From Syntrophales bacterium (GTDB lineage: Bacteria; Desulfobacterota; Syntrophia; Syntrophales; UBA4778): DNA of 55,034 bases. The stretch is from contig JAQTPK010000015.1 in the NCBI GenBank assembly GCA_028712885.1, positions 1 to 55,034 on the forward strand. The letters run 5' to 3'. This document shows positions 43,164 through 52,235 of the stretch, piece by piece (within the stretch, counting starts at the first letter, position 1; each line of letters opens with the position of its first letter). Under the pieces are notes generated by a model, which did not search any database, was not told where the DNA came from, and was given only the letters and a program-made list of their open reading frames with translations. The position numbers and the translations under genes are program-made.

Positions 43164-43267
43164 ATTCCAGAGATTCCCCCGGGAATCCGCGATGCTCCTG
43201 GATTTCCAGGGGCGTCCCCCCTCCTTTACCCCTTTACTTCGGCAGTGCGGTTGGTTATAAAAAACCG

Positions 43268-46200
43268 ATGGCAGAAGAAGAAAAGATACGTATTGTCGAC
43301 GCTCGCCAGAATAATCTAAAGGGATTCGATCTGGAGATACCGCTCAAGAGCCTGGTCGTAATAACGGGACTAAGCGGAGCGGGCAAATCGTCTCTCGCTT
43401 TCGATGTGCTGTATGCCGAGGGACAGCGCCGGTATGTCGAGACTTTCTCGCCGTATGCCCGGCAGTTCATGGAGCGCATGGACCGCCCCCGGGTTAAATC
43501 GATCGAAGGCATCCCTCCCTCGCTGGCGATCGCCCAGGGGGATCCGGTCAGGACGTCCCGATCGACCGTGGGAACGATCACGGAAATCACGGACTACATG
43601 AAGCTCCTGTATGCCCGGATTTCCATTCTGGAGTGCCCATCATGCGGGTGCCCCGTAATGAAGCACACTCCCCGGACCATCTATGAAGACCTCCTTCGCC
43701 TGGAGGAAAAAACCCCGGTGGTAGTTACTTTTCCAGGAGGAGCCGAATCGGGCCCGGATTTCCGGGACAGGCTTCGCCGCGCCGGATTCTACCGGGTCTG
43801 GTCGCAGGGGAAAGTCGTGCCGATCGAAGATTCCGGAGACGCCGGCAGCATCGTATTCGACAGGTTTCATTTCAAGGCCTCCGACCGCAAACGGATCGTT
43901 GATTCTCTCGAATCCGCCCTGAAACAGGGGAAGGGCAGGCTGGATATCCACCTCCCCGGGGAAAGCCGCCGTTACAGCGCCCGGCTGGAATGCCCTTATT
44001 GCGGTCTTCGCTTCCGGGACCCCGCGGCGAATGCATTCTCGTTCAATTCGCCGGCCGGGGCCTGCGATACCTGCCGCGGTTTCGGCCGGGTAATAGACAT
44101 TGATCCCGATCTCGTAGTTCCCGACAAAAGCAAGACCATAAGCGGCGGGGCCGTGAAGCCCTGGGCGGGCATAGCCCGCGTTGAATTTGAAGACCTCAAG
44201 TCATTCTGCCGGCGGCGCCGGATCCCTCTCGATACCGCCTTCGGCGAACTGAAGAAGGAGCACCAGCGGCTGATCTTCGATGGGGACCGGGATTTTTACG
44301 GCATAAGGGGCTTTTTCCGCTGGCTCGAGACGAAACGGTACAAACTGCATGTCAGGGTCTTTTTGTCGCGCTACAGGGGGTTTGTCACCTGTCCGGAATG
44401 CGGGGGAGCGAGATTCAAGCCGGAGACGCTGCTCTGGCGCATCCGGGGGGAAAACATCGCCCGGTTTTACAGCCTGTCGATAGACGAAGCGGGAGATTTC
44501 ATCGACGCCCTTTCCGCGGAGCCGCTTGATGATGCCGCCCGGGTCCTCGTGGGGGAAGTCGGCAGGCGGCTGGAATACCTGCGCGGCGTCGGCCTGGGGT
44601 ATCTTACGCTGGACCGGCAGTCGAGGACCCTCTCCGGCGGGGAAGTCGCCCGGGTCAGCCTGACCAAGGCCCTCGGCTCGTCTCTCGTGGATACCCTCTA
44701 TGTCCTCGACGAGCCCACCGTAGGCCTGCATCCCAGGGACAGCGGAAGGCTCCTCTCTTCCTTGAGGAAGCTGCGCGACATGGGAAATACCGTCGTCGTC
44801 GTCGAGCACGACCCCGAGATCATACTCGGCGCGGACCACGTGATCGACCTGGGGCCGGGCGCGGGCGAAGAGGGCGGGTACGTCCTCAGCAGCGGTCCTC
44901 TCTCCAGAATCATGAAGGATGAAAAGTCCGTTACGGGAGGATACCTGTCTGGCCGGTTCCGCATCCCCCTTCCCGGGAAGAGAGTATCCGCCGAGCGGTT
45001 TATCGAAATCCGCGGCGCTGCGGAACATAATCTGAAGGGAATCGATGTGAAAATTCCACTGGGCGCCATGACGGCGATCACGGGGGTATCCGGGTCAGGG
45101 AAGAGCACCCTGGGAATAGATGTCCTGTATCGCGGGCTTAAAAGGCTGAAGGGCGAGCCGGAGGAGAGGCCGGGAAAATACGGCTCCATCAGGGGCGAGG
45201 AACATGTCCGGCAGGTAGTCCTTGTGGACCAGCGTCCCGTGGGCCGGACCCCGCGCGCCGCGCCCGTCACCTTCATGAAGGCGTTTGATCCGATCCGCGC
45301 GCTTTTTGCGGAGCAGCCCCTTGCCCGGGAGCGCGGGCTTAAGAGTTCCTCCTTTTCCTTCAATACTCCGGGCGGCAGGTGCGAGGCATGCAGGGGAGAG
45401 GGTTTTGAGAAAATAGAAATGCAGTTCCTCTCAGACGTCTTTGTCGTCTGCCCCGCATGCGACGGGAGGCGGTTTTCCGGGGCGGCGCTTGAAGTGGATT
45501 ACCGCGGCAGGACTATCGACCGCGTCCTTTCCATGACGATCTCCGAAGCGATCGGCTTTTTCTCCGGCATGAAAAAAATAACGGAACCCCTGCGGGTGCT
45601 TGCATCCGTCGGGCTGGGCTATCTCAGGCTCGGACAGCCGGTTCATACCCTGTCGGGGGGAGAGGCGCAGCGGCTGAAGCTCGCCCGCTACATCGCGGGT
45701 AAAAAGCAGGAGAAGACGCTGTTCATTTTCGACGAGCCCTCGGTCGGACTTCACCCGTGCGACGTTTCCGTGCTGATGCAGGCGTTTGGAGCGCTGGTCA
45801 GGGAGGGACATACGGTCCTTTTTATCGAGCATAATCCGGAAATGATCAAATGCGCCGATTACGTCGTGGATCTTGGCCCGGAAGGCGGGGAAGAAGGGGG
45901 GAGGGTTGTCGCCTCCGGGACTCCCGAGGAAATAGCCGCCGAAAAGAATTCCCGTACCGGGAGGCATTTGCGGCCGTATCTCGAGAACGCATCGGCCGCG
46001 CCGCGGATTCGCCCGCCCGTTGCCGGAAAGACCGCCGCTGTAAACGGCGAAGGTATCGTCATTCGAGGGGCGCGGGAACACAACCTCCGGGAAATATCCG
46101 TCACTATTCCGCGGGGCAGGATGGTGGCGGTAGCCGGGGTCAGCGGATCCGGCAAATCGACGCTCGCCTTCGATGTCCTGTTCGCGGAAGGGCAGAGGCG

Positions 46201-48508
46201 GTACGTGGAGTGCCTGCCGGCGTATATCCGCCAGTACCTCGGGATCATGGAGCGTCCCGACGTGGATGACATTTCGGGAATACCTCCGACCGTGGCGATA
46301 GAGCAGCGGACGAGCCGTTCGGGCCGGAAGTCCACGGTCGCCACCCTGACGGAGATCTACCATTACCTGCGACTTCTCTACAGCAAACTGGGCGTGCAGC
46401 ATTGTCCCGAGTGCGACCGGCCGGCGGCTTCCTACTCGCCCGGGGAAGTCGCGGCCGAGATTTTGAAGCGGTACGGCGGGAAGAAAATAAAAGTGCTCGT
46501 CCCGCTCGTTTCCGGGCGCAAGGGCTTTCATCGCGGGCTGCTCGAAAAAGCCCGGAAGCGCGGAATTCGCGAGGTCATCGCCGACGGATCGGTTTTTGCG
46601 CTCGACTCTCTTCCGGACCTCGGCCGTTACCGGGAGCACGACATTGACGGGGTGATCGGGGAGGTTTCGCCGGGCCGGAAGAACCGGCTTGAGCTGGAGG
46701 AAGCCGTGAAAAAGGCGTTCGAAGCCGGCAAGGGAACGGTCCGCATCATGGCCGGAGGGAGGGCGGAGACTTTCAGCGAGAAGGCGTATTGCGCGAGTTG
46801 CGGCCGCGGCTTCGAAGAACTCGATCCAAGGCTTTTTTCCTTCAACAGCCGGCGGGGCGCCTGCACCCGCTGCGAGGGGATGGGCGTGATAGGCGATTCG
46901 ACCGTATGCCCGCTCTGCGGGGGAAAGAGGCTGCGCCGGGAGGCGCTGGCCGTCCGGGTCGGCGGCTTGAGTATCGGGGAACTGGTTTCATTGCCGGTTG
47001 CGGAGGCGGAGCGGGCCCTCTCGTCCCTGCGCTTTCAGAAGAGAGATCTGGCCGTCGCGGAAGGCATCCTGGGAGAACTGTCGCCGAGGCTCGAATTTCT
47101 CAGGCAGGTCGGGCTCGATTACCTTTCGCTCGACCGGTCCGGAGACACCCTGTCCGGGGGGGAGGGGCAGAGAATCCGCCTGGCGGGCCAGCTTGGGACC
47201 AACCTGCGGGGCGCCTGCTATATACTGGACGAGCCCACAATCGGCCTTCACCCGCGCGACAACAGAAAGCTGCTCTCCGTGCTGGAGCTGCTGAAGAGAA
47301 AAGGGAACTCCATCGTGGTCGTGGAGCACGATGAAGAGACGATCCGCGCGGCCGACCACATTGTGGATCTCGGCCCGGGGGCCGGTCCGGCGGGAGGAAA
47401 AGTGGTCGCCGAGGGCAGTCTCGAGGCCGTCATGTCCTGCCCGGATTCCGTTACGGGCGCATTTCTGAAAAAGAGCCGGGGCCGGATGCCCTCCAGGCTG
47501 AGACAGGCCAGGGGCTGGCTCGGGATATACGGGGCAAACCGCCACAACCTGAAAAATCTGAACGTCCGCATACCGCTGGGCACGCTGACGTGCATAACGG
47601 GAGTCAGCGGCTCCGGGAAATCGACGCTGGTTAAAGATATAATCTGCAGCGGGCTGGAATCCGTTCTGGCCGGAATTCCAGGGAAAAACGGATTCAGGAG
47701 GATTGAGGGATGGAAAGAGCTGAAGCGGGTGTTCGAAGTGGATCACTCCCCGATCGGGCGGACGCCGCGGTCTACGCCCGCCACCTACATCGGGATCTTC
47801 GATGAGATACGCCGGCTTTTTTCGATGCTGCCCGATTCGAGGACGAGGGGATACGGACCGGGGCGCTTCTCTTTCAACACAGCGGGCGGCCGCTGCGAAA
47901 CATGCGCCGGGCAGGGGAGAATCCGGGTCGAGATGGATTTCCTTCCCGATGTTTACATAGAATGTGAAACGTGCGGAGGACGGAGGTTTACGGATGAAAC
48001 GCTCGACGTCCTCTATCGAGGGATGTCCATCCATGACGTTCTGGAGATGACTTTCGGGGAGGGCCTGGAATTCTTTGCCTCGGTTCCCCGCATCCGCAGG
48101 GCGGTGGGCCTTGTCGTGGATATCGGACTGGATTACCTGCGCTTCGGGCAGCCCAGCCCCACTCTCTCCGGGGGGGAGGCGCAACGGATCAAGCTGGGCA
48201 GGGAGCTCGCCGCGGGTTCGACGGAACAGAGTCTGATCATCCTCGACGAGCCCACGACCGGTCTTCACATGGCGGACATCGACCGGCTTCTTTCGGCGCT
48301 GCAGAGACTCGTGGAAAGAGGGGCATCGGTCCTGGTTATCGAGCACAATCTCAGGGTAATCGGAGAAGCGGATTACATCATCGATTTAGGGCCGGAGGGG
48401 GGCCGTCTCGGCGGAAAGATAGTTGCGCAGGGCGCGCCCCCGGATATCCTGAAGTGCGCGGAATCGCATACGGCGAGACATCTAAGGGAGTATTACGGGA
48501 AGGGCTAA
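43268..48508 (+). CDS. uvrA: Tandem UvrA-like protein (two UvrA copies fused)
   Basis: A 1746-aa protein with two complete UvrA-like halves (about 1-915 and 925-1746) and four ABC ATPase modules. Walker A motifs occur near 34 (GLSGAGKS), 605, 956 and 1443 (GVSGSGKS); signatures LSGGE occur near 455, 794, 1294 and 1631, each followed by LDEPT or DEPS. Both halves contain a UvrB-binding-like region and Cys-rich zinc modules. The first half keeps an insertion in the first signature domain; the second half lacks it. It probably senses DNA damage, but usual UvrA is ~940 aa. The ATG at 43268 replaces an open extension that overlaps the previous gene. The stop codon lies in a repeat unit. Confidence 0.93.
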   Translation: MAEEEKIRIVDARQNNLKGFDLEIPLKSLVVITGLSGAGKSSLAFDVLYAEGQRRYVETFSPYARQFMERMDRPRVKSIEGIPPSLAIAQGDPVRTSRSTVGTITEITDYMKLLYARISILECPSCGCPVMKHTPRTIYEDLLRLEEKTPVVVTFPGGAESGPDFRDRLRRAGFYRVWSQGKVVPIEDSGDAGSIVFDRFHFKASDRKRIVDSLESALKQGKGRLDIHLPGESRRYSARLECPYCGLRFRDPAANAFSFNSPAGACDTCRGFGRVIDIDPDLVVPDKSKTISGGAVKPWAGIARVEFEDLKSFCRRRRIPLDTAFGELKKEHQRLIFDGDRDFYGIRGFFRWLETKRYKLHVRVFLSRYRGFVTCPECGGARFKPETLLWRIRGENIARFYSLSIDEAGDFIDALSAEPLDDAARVLVGEVGRRLEYLRGVGLGYLTLDRQSRTLSGGEVARVSLTKALGSSLVDTLYVLDEPTVGLHPRDSGRLLSSLRKLRDMGNTVVVVEHDPEIILGADHVIDLGPGAGEEGGYVLSSGPLSRIMKDEKSVTGGYLSGRFRIPLPGKRVSAERFIEIRGAAEHNLKGIDVKIPLGAMTAITGVSGSGKSTLGIDVLYRGLKRLKGEPEERPGKYGSIRGEEHVRQVVLVDQRPVGRTPRAAPVTFMKAFDPIRALFAEQPLARERGLKSSSFSFNTPGGRCEACRGEGFEKIEMQFLSDVFVVCPACDGRRFSGAALEVDYRGRTIDRVLSMTISEAIGFFSGMKKITEPLRVLASVGLGYLRLGQPVHTLSGGEAQRLKLARYIAGKKQEKTLFIFDEPSVGLHPCDVSVLMQAFGALVREGHTVLFIEHNPEMIKCADYVVDLGPEGGEEGGRVVASGTPEEIAAEKNSRTGRHLRPYLENASAAPRIRPPVAGKTAAVNGEGIVIRGAREHNLREISVTIPRGRMVAVAGVSGSGKSTLAFDVLFAEGQRRYVECLPAYIRQYLGIMERPDVDDISGIPPTVAIEQRTSRSGRKSTVATLTEIYHYLRLLYSKLGVQHCPECDRPAASYSPGEVAAEILKRYGGKKIKVLVPLVSGRKGFHRGLLEKARKRGIREVIADGSVFALDSLPDLGRYREHDIDGVIGEVSPGRKNRLELEEAVKKAFEAGKGTVRIMAGGRAETFSEKAYCASCGRGFEELDPRLFSFNSRRGACTRCEGMGVIGDSTVCPLCGGKRLRREALAVRVGGLSIGELVSLPVAEAERALSSLRFQKRDLAVAEGILGELSPRLEFLRQVGLDYLSLDRSGDTLSGGEGQRIRLAGQLGTNLRGACYILDEPTIGLHPRDNRKLLSVLELLKRKGNSIVVVEHDEETIRAADHIVDLGPGAGPAGGKVVAEGSLEAVMSCPDSVTGAFLKKSRGRMPSRLRQARGWLGIYGANRHNLKNLNVRIPLGTLTCITGVSGSGKSTLVKDIICSGLESVLAGIPGKNGFRRIEGWKELKRVFEVDHSPIGRTPRSTPATYIGIFDEIRRLFSMLPDSRTRGYGPGRFSFNTAGGRCETCAGQGRIRVEMDFLPDVYIECETCGGRRFTDETLDVLYRGMSIHDVLEMTFGEGLEFFASVPRIRRAVGLVVDIGLDYLRFGQPSPTLSGGEAQRIKLGRELAAGSTEQSLIILDEPTTGLHMADIDRLLSALQRLVERGASVLVIEHNLRVIGEADYIIDLGPEGGRLGGKIVAQGAPPDILKCAESHTARHLREYYGKG

Positions 48509-48607
48509 AGGCAAAAGGCAAAGGGCAAAGGGCAAAGGGGAGTTGGAGGCCACAATTCCCGTGATTTTACCTTGAGCCTCGTGCCTTTAGCCCTTTGCCT
48601 CTAGCCC
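48502..48607. repeat. Heptamer array pair carrying both stop codons, GGGCTAA/AGGCAAA family
   Basis: Left arm has six contiguous 7-mers at 48502-48543 (GGGCTAA, AGGCAAA twice, GGGCAAA twice, GGGGAGT). Right arm has five inverted 7-mers at 48573-48607, whose outermost unit is GGGCTAG on the minus strand. The TAA in the first unit is the uvrA stop; the TAG in the last unit is the stop of the M48 gene. The spacer is about 29 bases. Confidence 0.92.
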
Positions 48608-49407
48608 TGTTTTTTATAATATTTCATCGCCTCCGGAATAAGGCCCTGTATGTTCCTGATCCGCGATTCCGGGGCCGGGTGCGTGGACAGGAATTCCGGG
48701 GGCCTCGGTCCGCCTTCTTTGTTCATTCTCTCCCAGAGGGGAACCGCCGCGTGAGGATCGTACCCGGCCTTGGCCATGAGAGCGAGACCGATCCGGTCGG
48801 CTTCATTTTCCTGGATACGGCTGTAAGGAAGAATAAAGCCGATATTCGAGCCGATCCCGTAAAGATTGAGAAATATGCTCCGGGTAGCGGCGCTCTGCTG
48901 GGAAAGAGCCAGATCGAGACCTATCCCCCCCATCTGGGCGACGAGGGCCTGGCTCATTCTCTCGTTCCCGTGTCTGGCGATGGCGTGCGCCACTTCATGT
49001 CCGACGACTACGGCAAGCCCCGTCTCGTCCTGAGTGATGGGAAGAATTCCCGTATATACGCCTACTTTTCCTCCCGGCATACAGAAGGCGTTGACGGTGT
49101 TATCGTCCAGCAGGTTGAATTCCCAGCGGAAGTCCTTTACATCCCGGCTTCTCCCCGCATCGCGCATGAACTCCTCGGCCGCGGTCGCGATGTTCTTTCC
49201 CACCCGCTGCACCATGGCCGTTTTCACAGGATCCGTGGAAACTTTCGTTTGCTCCAGCAATTCATGATATTGCTGGCTGCTGAGAGACAGCATCTGCGTT
49301 TCCGGCACGAGACTGAGCGTTTTCCTCTCCGTAAGGGGAACGGTGGCGCAGGACAGCGCCAGGAGCAGCACGGGAAATATGAAAAGTATCAGCAGCTTCT
49401 TGCCCAT
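48601..49407 (-). CDS. M48 family metallopeptidase, lipoprotein (LoiP/YcaL-like)
   Basis: A 268-aa predicted lipoprotein: signal sequence and lipobox ending LALSC (Cys20). Zn motif HEVAH at 137-141 and the downstream ligand in ENEADRIG. The C-terminal STHPAPESRIRNIQGL is typical of periplasmic M48 proteases such as BepA and LoiP, which degrade misassembled outer-membrane proteins. The stop codon is inside the repeat unit GGGCTAG. It is convergent with uvrA. Confidence 0.93.
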   Translation of the reverse strand: MGKKLLILFIFPVLLLALSCATVPLTERKTLSLVPETQMLSLSSQQYHELLEQTKVSTDPVKTAMVQRVGKNIATAAEEFMRDAGRSRDVKDFRWEFNLLDDNTVNAFCMPGGKVGVYTGILPITQDETGLAVVVGHEVAHAIARHGNERMSQALVAQMGGIGLDLALSQQSAATRSIFLNLYGIGSNIGFILPYSRIQENEADRIGLALMAKAGYDPHAAVPLWERMNKEGGPRPPEFLSTHPAPESRIRNIQGLIPEAMKYYKKQG

Positions 49408-49428
49408 TATCCCGACCTCGCATTATGA

Positions 49429-50436
49429 TCAGAGACGTTCCGCCATGTATTGTGCGAGATCCGCCACCCGGCACGAATATCCCCATTCATTGTCGTACCA
49501 GGCGACCACGCGCGCCATGTCGCGGCGAAGAACATCCGTGAACTGCATGTCTATGATGGACGAGTGGTCGTCGCCTTTGAAATCCGATGAAACCAGCGGC
49601 GCGGGCTCGACCGCCATTATTCCCTTCAGTTCTCCTTCCGCCGCTTTCCGGAGAGCGTCTTTCAGCTCTTCGGTTGCGGCCTCTTTTTTCAGCTGAACGG
49701 TGAAATCGAGGATGGAAACGGTCGGAGTGGGAACTCTCAGGGAGTAGCCGTCGAACCTGCCCTTCAAGTCCGGTATGATGAGGGCAAGGGCCCTCGCGGC
49801 GCCCGTGCTCGTCGGAATAATGTTCTGGGCGGCGGCTCTCGCCCGGCGGAGGTCGCGGTGGGCGACGTCGAGAATTTTCTGGTCGTTCGTGTAGGAATGC
49901 ACGGTAACCATCAGCCCCTTCTCGATGCCGAACTCACGGTGCACTATCCAGGCCGGCGGCGCCAGGCAGTTCGTGGTGCAGGACGCGTTTGACACGATGT
50001 GATGTTTGTCCGGATCGTATGCCCCCTGATTTACTCCGATCGCGATGGTGATGTCCTCTTTTTTGGCGGGCGCCGTGATGATTACCTTCCTGGCTCCTCC
50101 TTCAATATGGGCGGCCGCCTTGGGGCCCTCGGTAAACAATCCCGTGCTCTCCACCACTATATCCACGCCCTCATCGTCCCAGGGGATGTCGGCGGGATCG
50201 CGCACGGCGAAGCTCTTGATCGGCTTTCCACTGATGACTATCCGGTCCTTTTCGGCCGCGACCTCCCCCGCAAAACGGCCGTAATTGGTGTCGTACCTGA
50301 AAAGATGAGCGTTGGTTCCGGTATCGAAAAGATCATTGATCGCCGCAACCTCCAGGGAATCGGGATAGCGCTCCAGGACGGCTTTGAGCACCTGGCGCCC
50401 GATCCGGCCGAAACCGTTGATGCCGAGACGAATCAT
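49429..50436 (-). CDS. gap: Glyceraldehyde-3-phosphate dehydrogenase, type I
   Basis: A 335-aa glycolytic dehydrogenase: [14 protein letters not shown] for NAD(P) binding, the catalytic [12 protein letters not shown] near residue 150 and [11 protein letters not shown]-terminal [12 protein letters not shown] is diagnostic. It interconverts glyceraldehyde-3-phosphate and 1,3-bisphosphoglycerate. The Asp after the second strand (NDLFD) suggests NAD preference. A GAF-protein gene lies 15 bases upstream on the same strand. Confidence 0.97.
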   Translation of the reverse strand: MIRLGINGFGRIGRQVLKAVLERYPDSLEVAAINDLFDTGTNAHLFRYDTNYGRFAGEVAAEKDRIVISGKPIKSFAVRDPADIPWDDEGVDIVVESTGLFTEGPKAAAHIEGGARKVIITAPAKKEDITIAIGVNQGAYDPDKHHIVSNASCTTNCLAPPAWIVHREFGIEKGLMVTVHSYTNDQKILDVAHRDLRRARAAAQNIIPTSTGAARALALIIPDLKGRFDGYSLRVPTPTVSILDFTVQLKKEAATEELKDALRKAAEGELKGIMAVEPAPLVSSDFKGDDHSSIIDMQFTDVLRRDMARVVAWYDNEWGYSCRVADLAQYMAERL

Positions 50437-50451
50437 ATGAAGTCCCTCACA

Positions 50452-51012
50452 TTAGTTGTCGTCGATGCGGTACTTGGAAGCCGCAAGGAGATCGTAGTTG
50501 GTCTTCAGCGCCTGGTAGAGGCGCGCGTTATCAAGGGCGATTGCGCTCAGATTCGCCACGGCTTCCAGGAAGCGCACCTCCTCCGCGGTGAATTTTCGCA
50601 CTTCTTCGGAATAGACGCGCAATACGCCTATTGTTTTCTTCCCTACGCGCAGCGGCACCACGAGTACGGATTTGATGCCTTCAGTCCGGGCCATTTCTTT
50701 ATATTGAAAACTGTCGTCGGTCTGGGCGTTTTCCAGCCAGATCGTTTCCCCCGCCATCGCTTTCTGGTCCAGGCCGCTCTCTTTCAGCAGAACCGGTCCC
50801 TTGCGGATGTAACTTTCCGAAAGGCCGTACTCCGCGCCCATCAGCAGACGCTTCTTCTTGGCGTCGAGGATGCGGATTGAGGAAGCCTTCACGCCCATCG
50901 TGTTGGCGACACACCTGGTGATTTCATCGAGGATCACGGATGTGTCCAGAGAGGCGTTGACGACCCTGGCGATGTTATAAAGAGCGGTAAAAAAATCCAT
51001 CTTCCTGTTCAT
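50452..51012 (-). CDS. GAF-domain protein
   Basis: A 186-aa protein that is essentially one GAF domain: LDTSVILDEITRCVANTMGVKASSIRILD, then GLSESYIRKGPVLLKES and SVLVVPLRVGKKTIGVLRVYS. GAF domains bind small ligands such as cyclic nucleotides or nitrate or act as redox sensors; no output domain is present. Probably co-transcribed with gap downstream, so it may sense metabolic state. Ligand unknown. Confidence 0.87.
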   Translation of the reverse strand: MNRKMDFFTALYNIARVVNASLDTSVILDEITRCVANTMGVKASSIRILDAKKKRLLMGAEYGLSESYIRKGPVLLKESGLDQKAMAGETIWLENAQTDDSFQYKEMARTEGIKSVLVVPLRVGKKTIGVLRVYSEEVRKFTAEEVRFLEAVANLSAIALDNARLYQALKTNYDLLAASKYRIDDN

Positions 51013-51133
51013 GGTTCAAATCCTCTTTTTGGCGCTGGGATGGAATTGCAGTTACGGCAAGAAAGGAGGATGCGGCCTCCCCGGAGCTGATAATTTTAAT
51101 TTAGAACAGGAGAGGGCCAATGTCAAAAAGGAA

Positions 51134-52057
51134 TCAGTCAAATGGATTCCGGAAGTGTTTTCCCTGCCAGAGCTGCCTTGCGCTCAGCCTTTCCCGGATT
51201 GAATTCAGGTTCTTCTGCTTTTCCAGCGCCCAGAGCGGCGCCGCCAGCTCGGCGGGATGCGGGTCGCCCGTAAGGCGGTGGACGGCCATGGAAGGGTTGA
51301 GAAGGGAAAGGAAATCGCCGACCAGGTCATAATACTCCTCGCGCTCGAGACAGCGGTACTTTCCCGCCTCATATAAGTCGTGCAGCGGCGTGCCTTTGAT
51401 GACGTAAAGAAGGTGAATTTTAATTCCCTGGATATCCATGGCGGACAGAGTGCGAGCGGTGTCCAGCATATCGTTTCTGTCCTCGCCGGGAAGACCGAGG
51501 ATTACGTGGACGCAGACGTCCAGCCCGCGGGCGCGGCAGCGGGCCGTCCCTTCCGCAAACCGGGAAAAATCATGCCCCCTGTTTATCAGGCGGAGCGTCC
51601 GGTCGTGAGCCGATTGCAGGCCGAGCTCTATGCAGACGTAAGTTTCGTTCCCGAGGCGGGCAAGCAGGTCGAGCACGTCATCCTCGAGGCAGTCGGGTCT
51701 GGTCCCGACTTCCAGGCCGGCAACATCGGGAACGGAGAGCGCCTCCCGGTAAAGACCCTCCAGTTTATCGGCGGGAGCATAGGTATTGGAAAAAGATTGA
51801 AAATAGGCAATGAATTTTGATGCCCCGTACCGTTTTTGCAGGGCCTTTTTCCCGGTGATCACCTGTTCCCGGATTGTTTGAGATGCGGACGCCCCTGTTC
51901 CGGAACCGAGCCGGTTGCAGTAAATGCACCCTCCCAAGCCCTTTGTCCCGTCCCGGTTCGGGCAGGTCAGTCCGGCATCGACCGAAATCTTCTGGACCCT
52001 GCATCCGAAACGGCTTCTCAGCACCGTGTTCAGATCTCTATAGAGCGGCCTTGACAT
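51134..52057 (-). CDS. TIGR01212 (YhcC-like) radical SAM protein
   Basis: A 307-aa radical SAM enzyme of the YhcC family. Cluster Cys residues at 32, 44 and 47 form a CX11CX2C motif in TCPNRDGTKGLGGCIYC, the hallmark of this group and of Elp3-like SAM enzymes. Other family segments are LQSAHDRTLRLINRGHDF and HVILGLPGED. Enzymatic role is unknown. ATG at 52057 has GGAA upstream and fits the family's N-terminus; a TTG at 52069 is less likely. Confidence 0.9.
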   Translation of the reverse strand: MSRPLYRDLNTVLRSRFGCRVQKISVDAGLTCPNRDGTKGLGGCIYCNRLGSGTGASASQTIREQVITGKKALQKRYGASKFIAYFQSFSNTYAPADKLEGLYREALSVPDVAGLEVGTRPDCLEDDVLDLLARLGNETYVCIELGLQSAHDRTLRLINRGHDFSRFAEGTARCRARGLDVCVHVILGLPGEDRNDMLDTARTLSAMDIQGIKIHLLYVIKGTPLHDLYEAGKYRCLEREEYYDLVGDFLSLLNPSMAVHRLTGDPHPAELAAPLWALEKQKNLNSIRERLSARQLWQGKHFRNPFD

Positions 52058-52142
52058 GTTATATTCCAATTATATACTTTCGGGCATAGTGTTCCCTCAG
52101 GAATAAAATGTCAACGATTCAGAAGGATGATCTATCTCGCAG

Positions 52143-52195
52143 GCGTAAGGTAATTTTTTACTCAACACCTCACGCCTTACACTTTACACCTTACG
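52143..52195. repeat. Heptamer array, CGTAAGG family (third copy)
   Basis: One unit CGTAAGG at 52144-52150 on the left and four contiguous inverted units at 52168-52195 (CCTCACG, CCTTACA, CTTTACA, CCTTACG). The spacer is 17 bases. It lies between divergent genes, immediately before a second array of another word. Confidence 0.82.
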
Positions 52196-52202
52196 ATCTT
52201 TT

Positions 52203-52228
52203 GAACCGAGAACTGTGAACTGAGAACT
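52203..52228. repeat. Heptamer array, GTGAACT family, next to mnmG start
   Basis: Three contiguous 7-mers GAGAACT, GTGAACT, GAGAACT at 52208-52228, 7 bases before the mnmG ATG. The same word is in the array at 31.7-31.8 kb. No partner arm is present. It occupies the position where a ribosome site would be expected. Confidence 0.78.
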
Positions 52229-52235
52229 ATTTTCT

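Noticed and set aside
43088-43267. A longer N-terminus for UvrA from 43088
   Set aside because: It overlaps the end of the YtpB-like gene and the encoded residues do not resemble UvrA, whose homology begins right after the ATG at 43268.
46988-48346. A 452-aa minus-strand frame inside uvrA
   Set aside because: Shadow frame; the plus-strand protein has intact Walker and signature motifs there.
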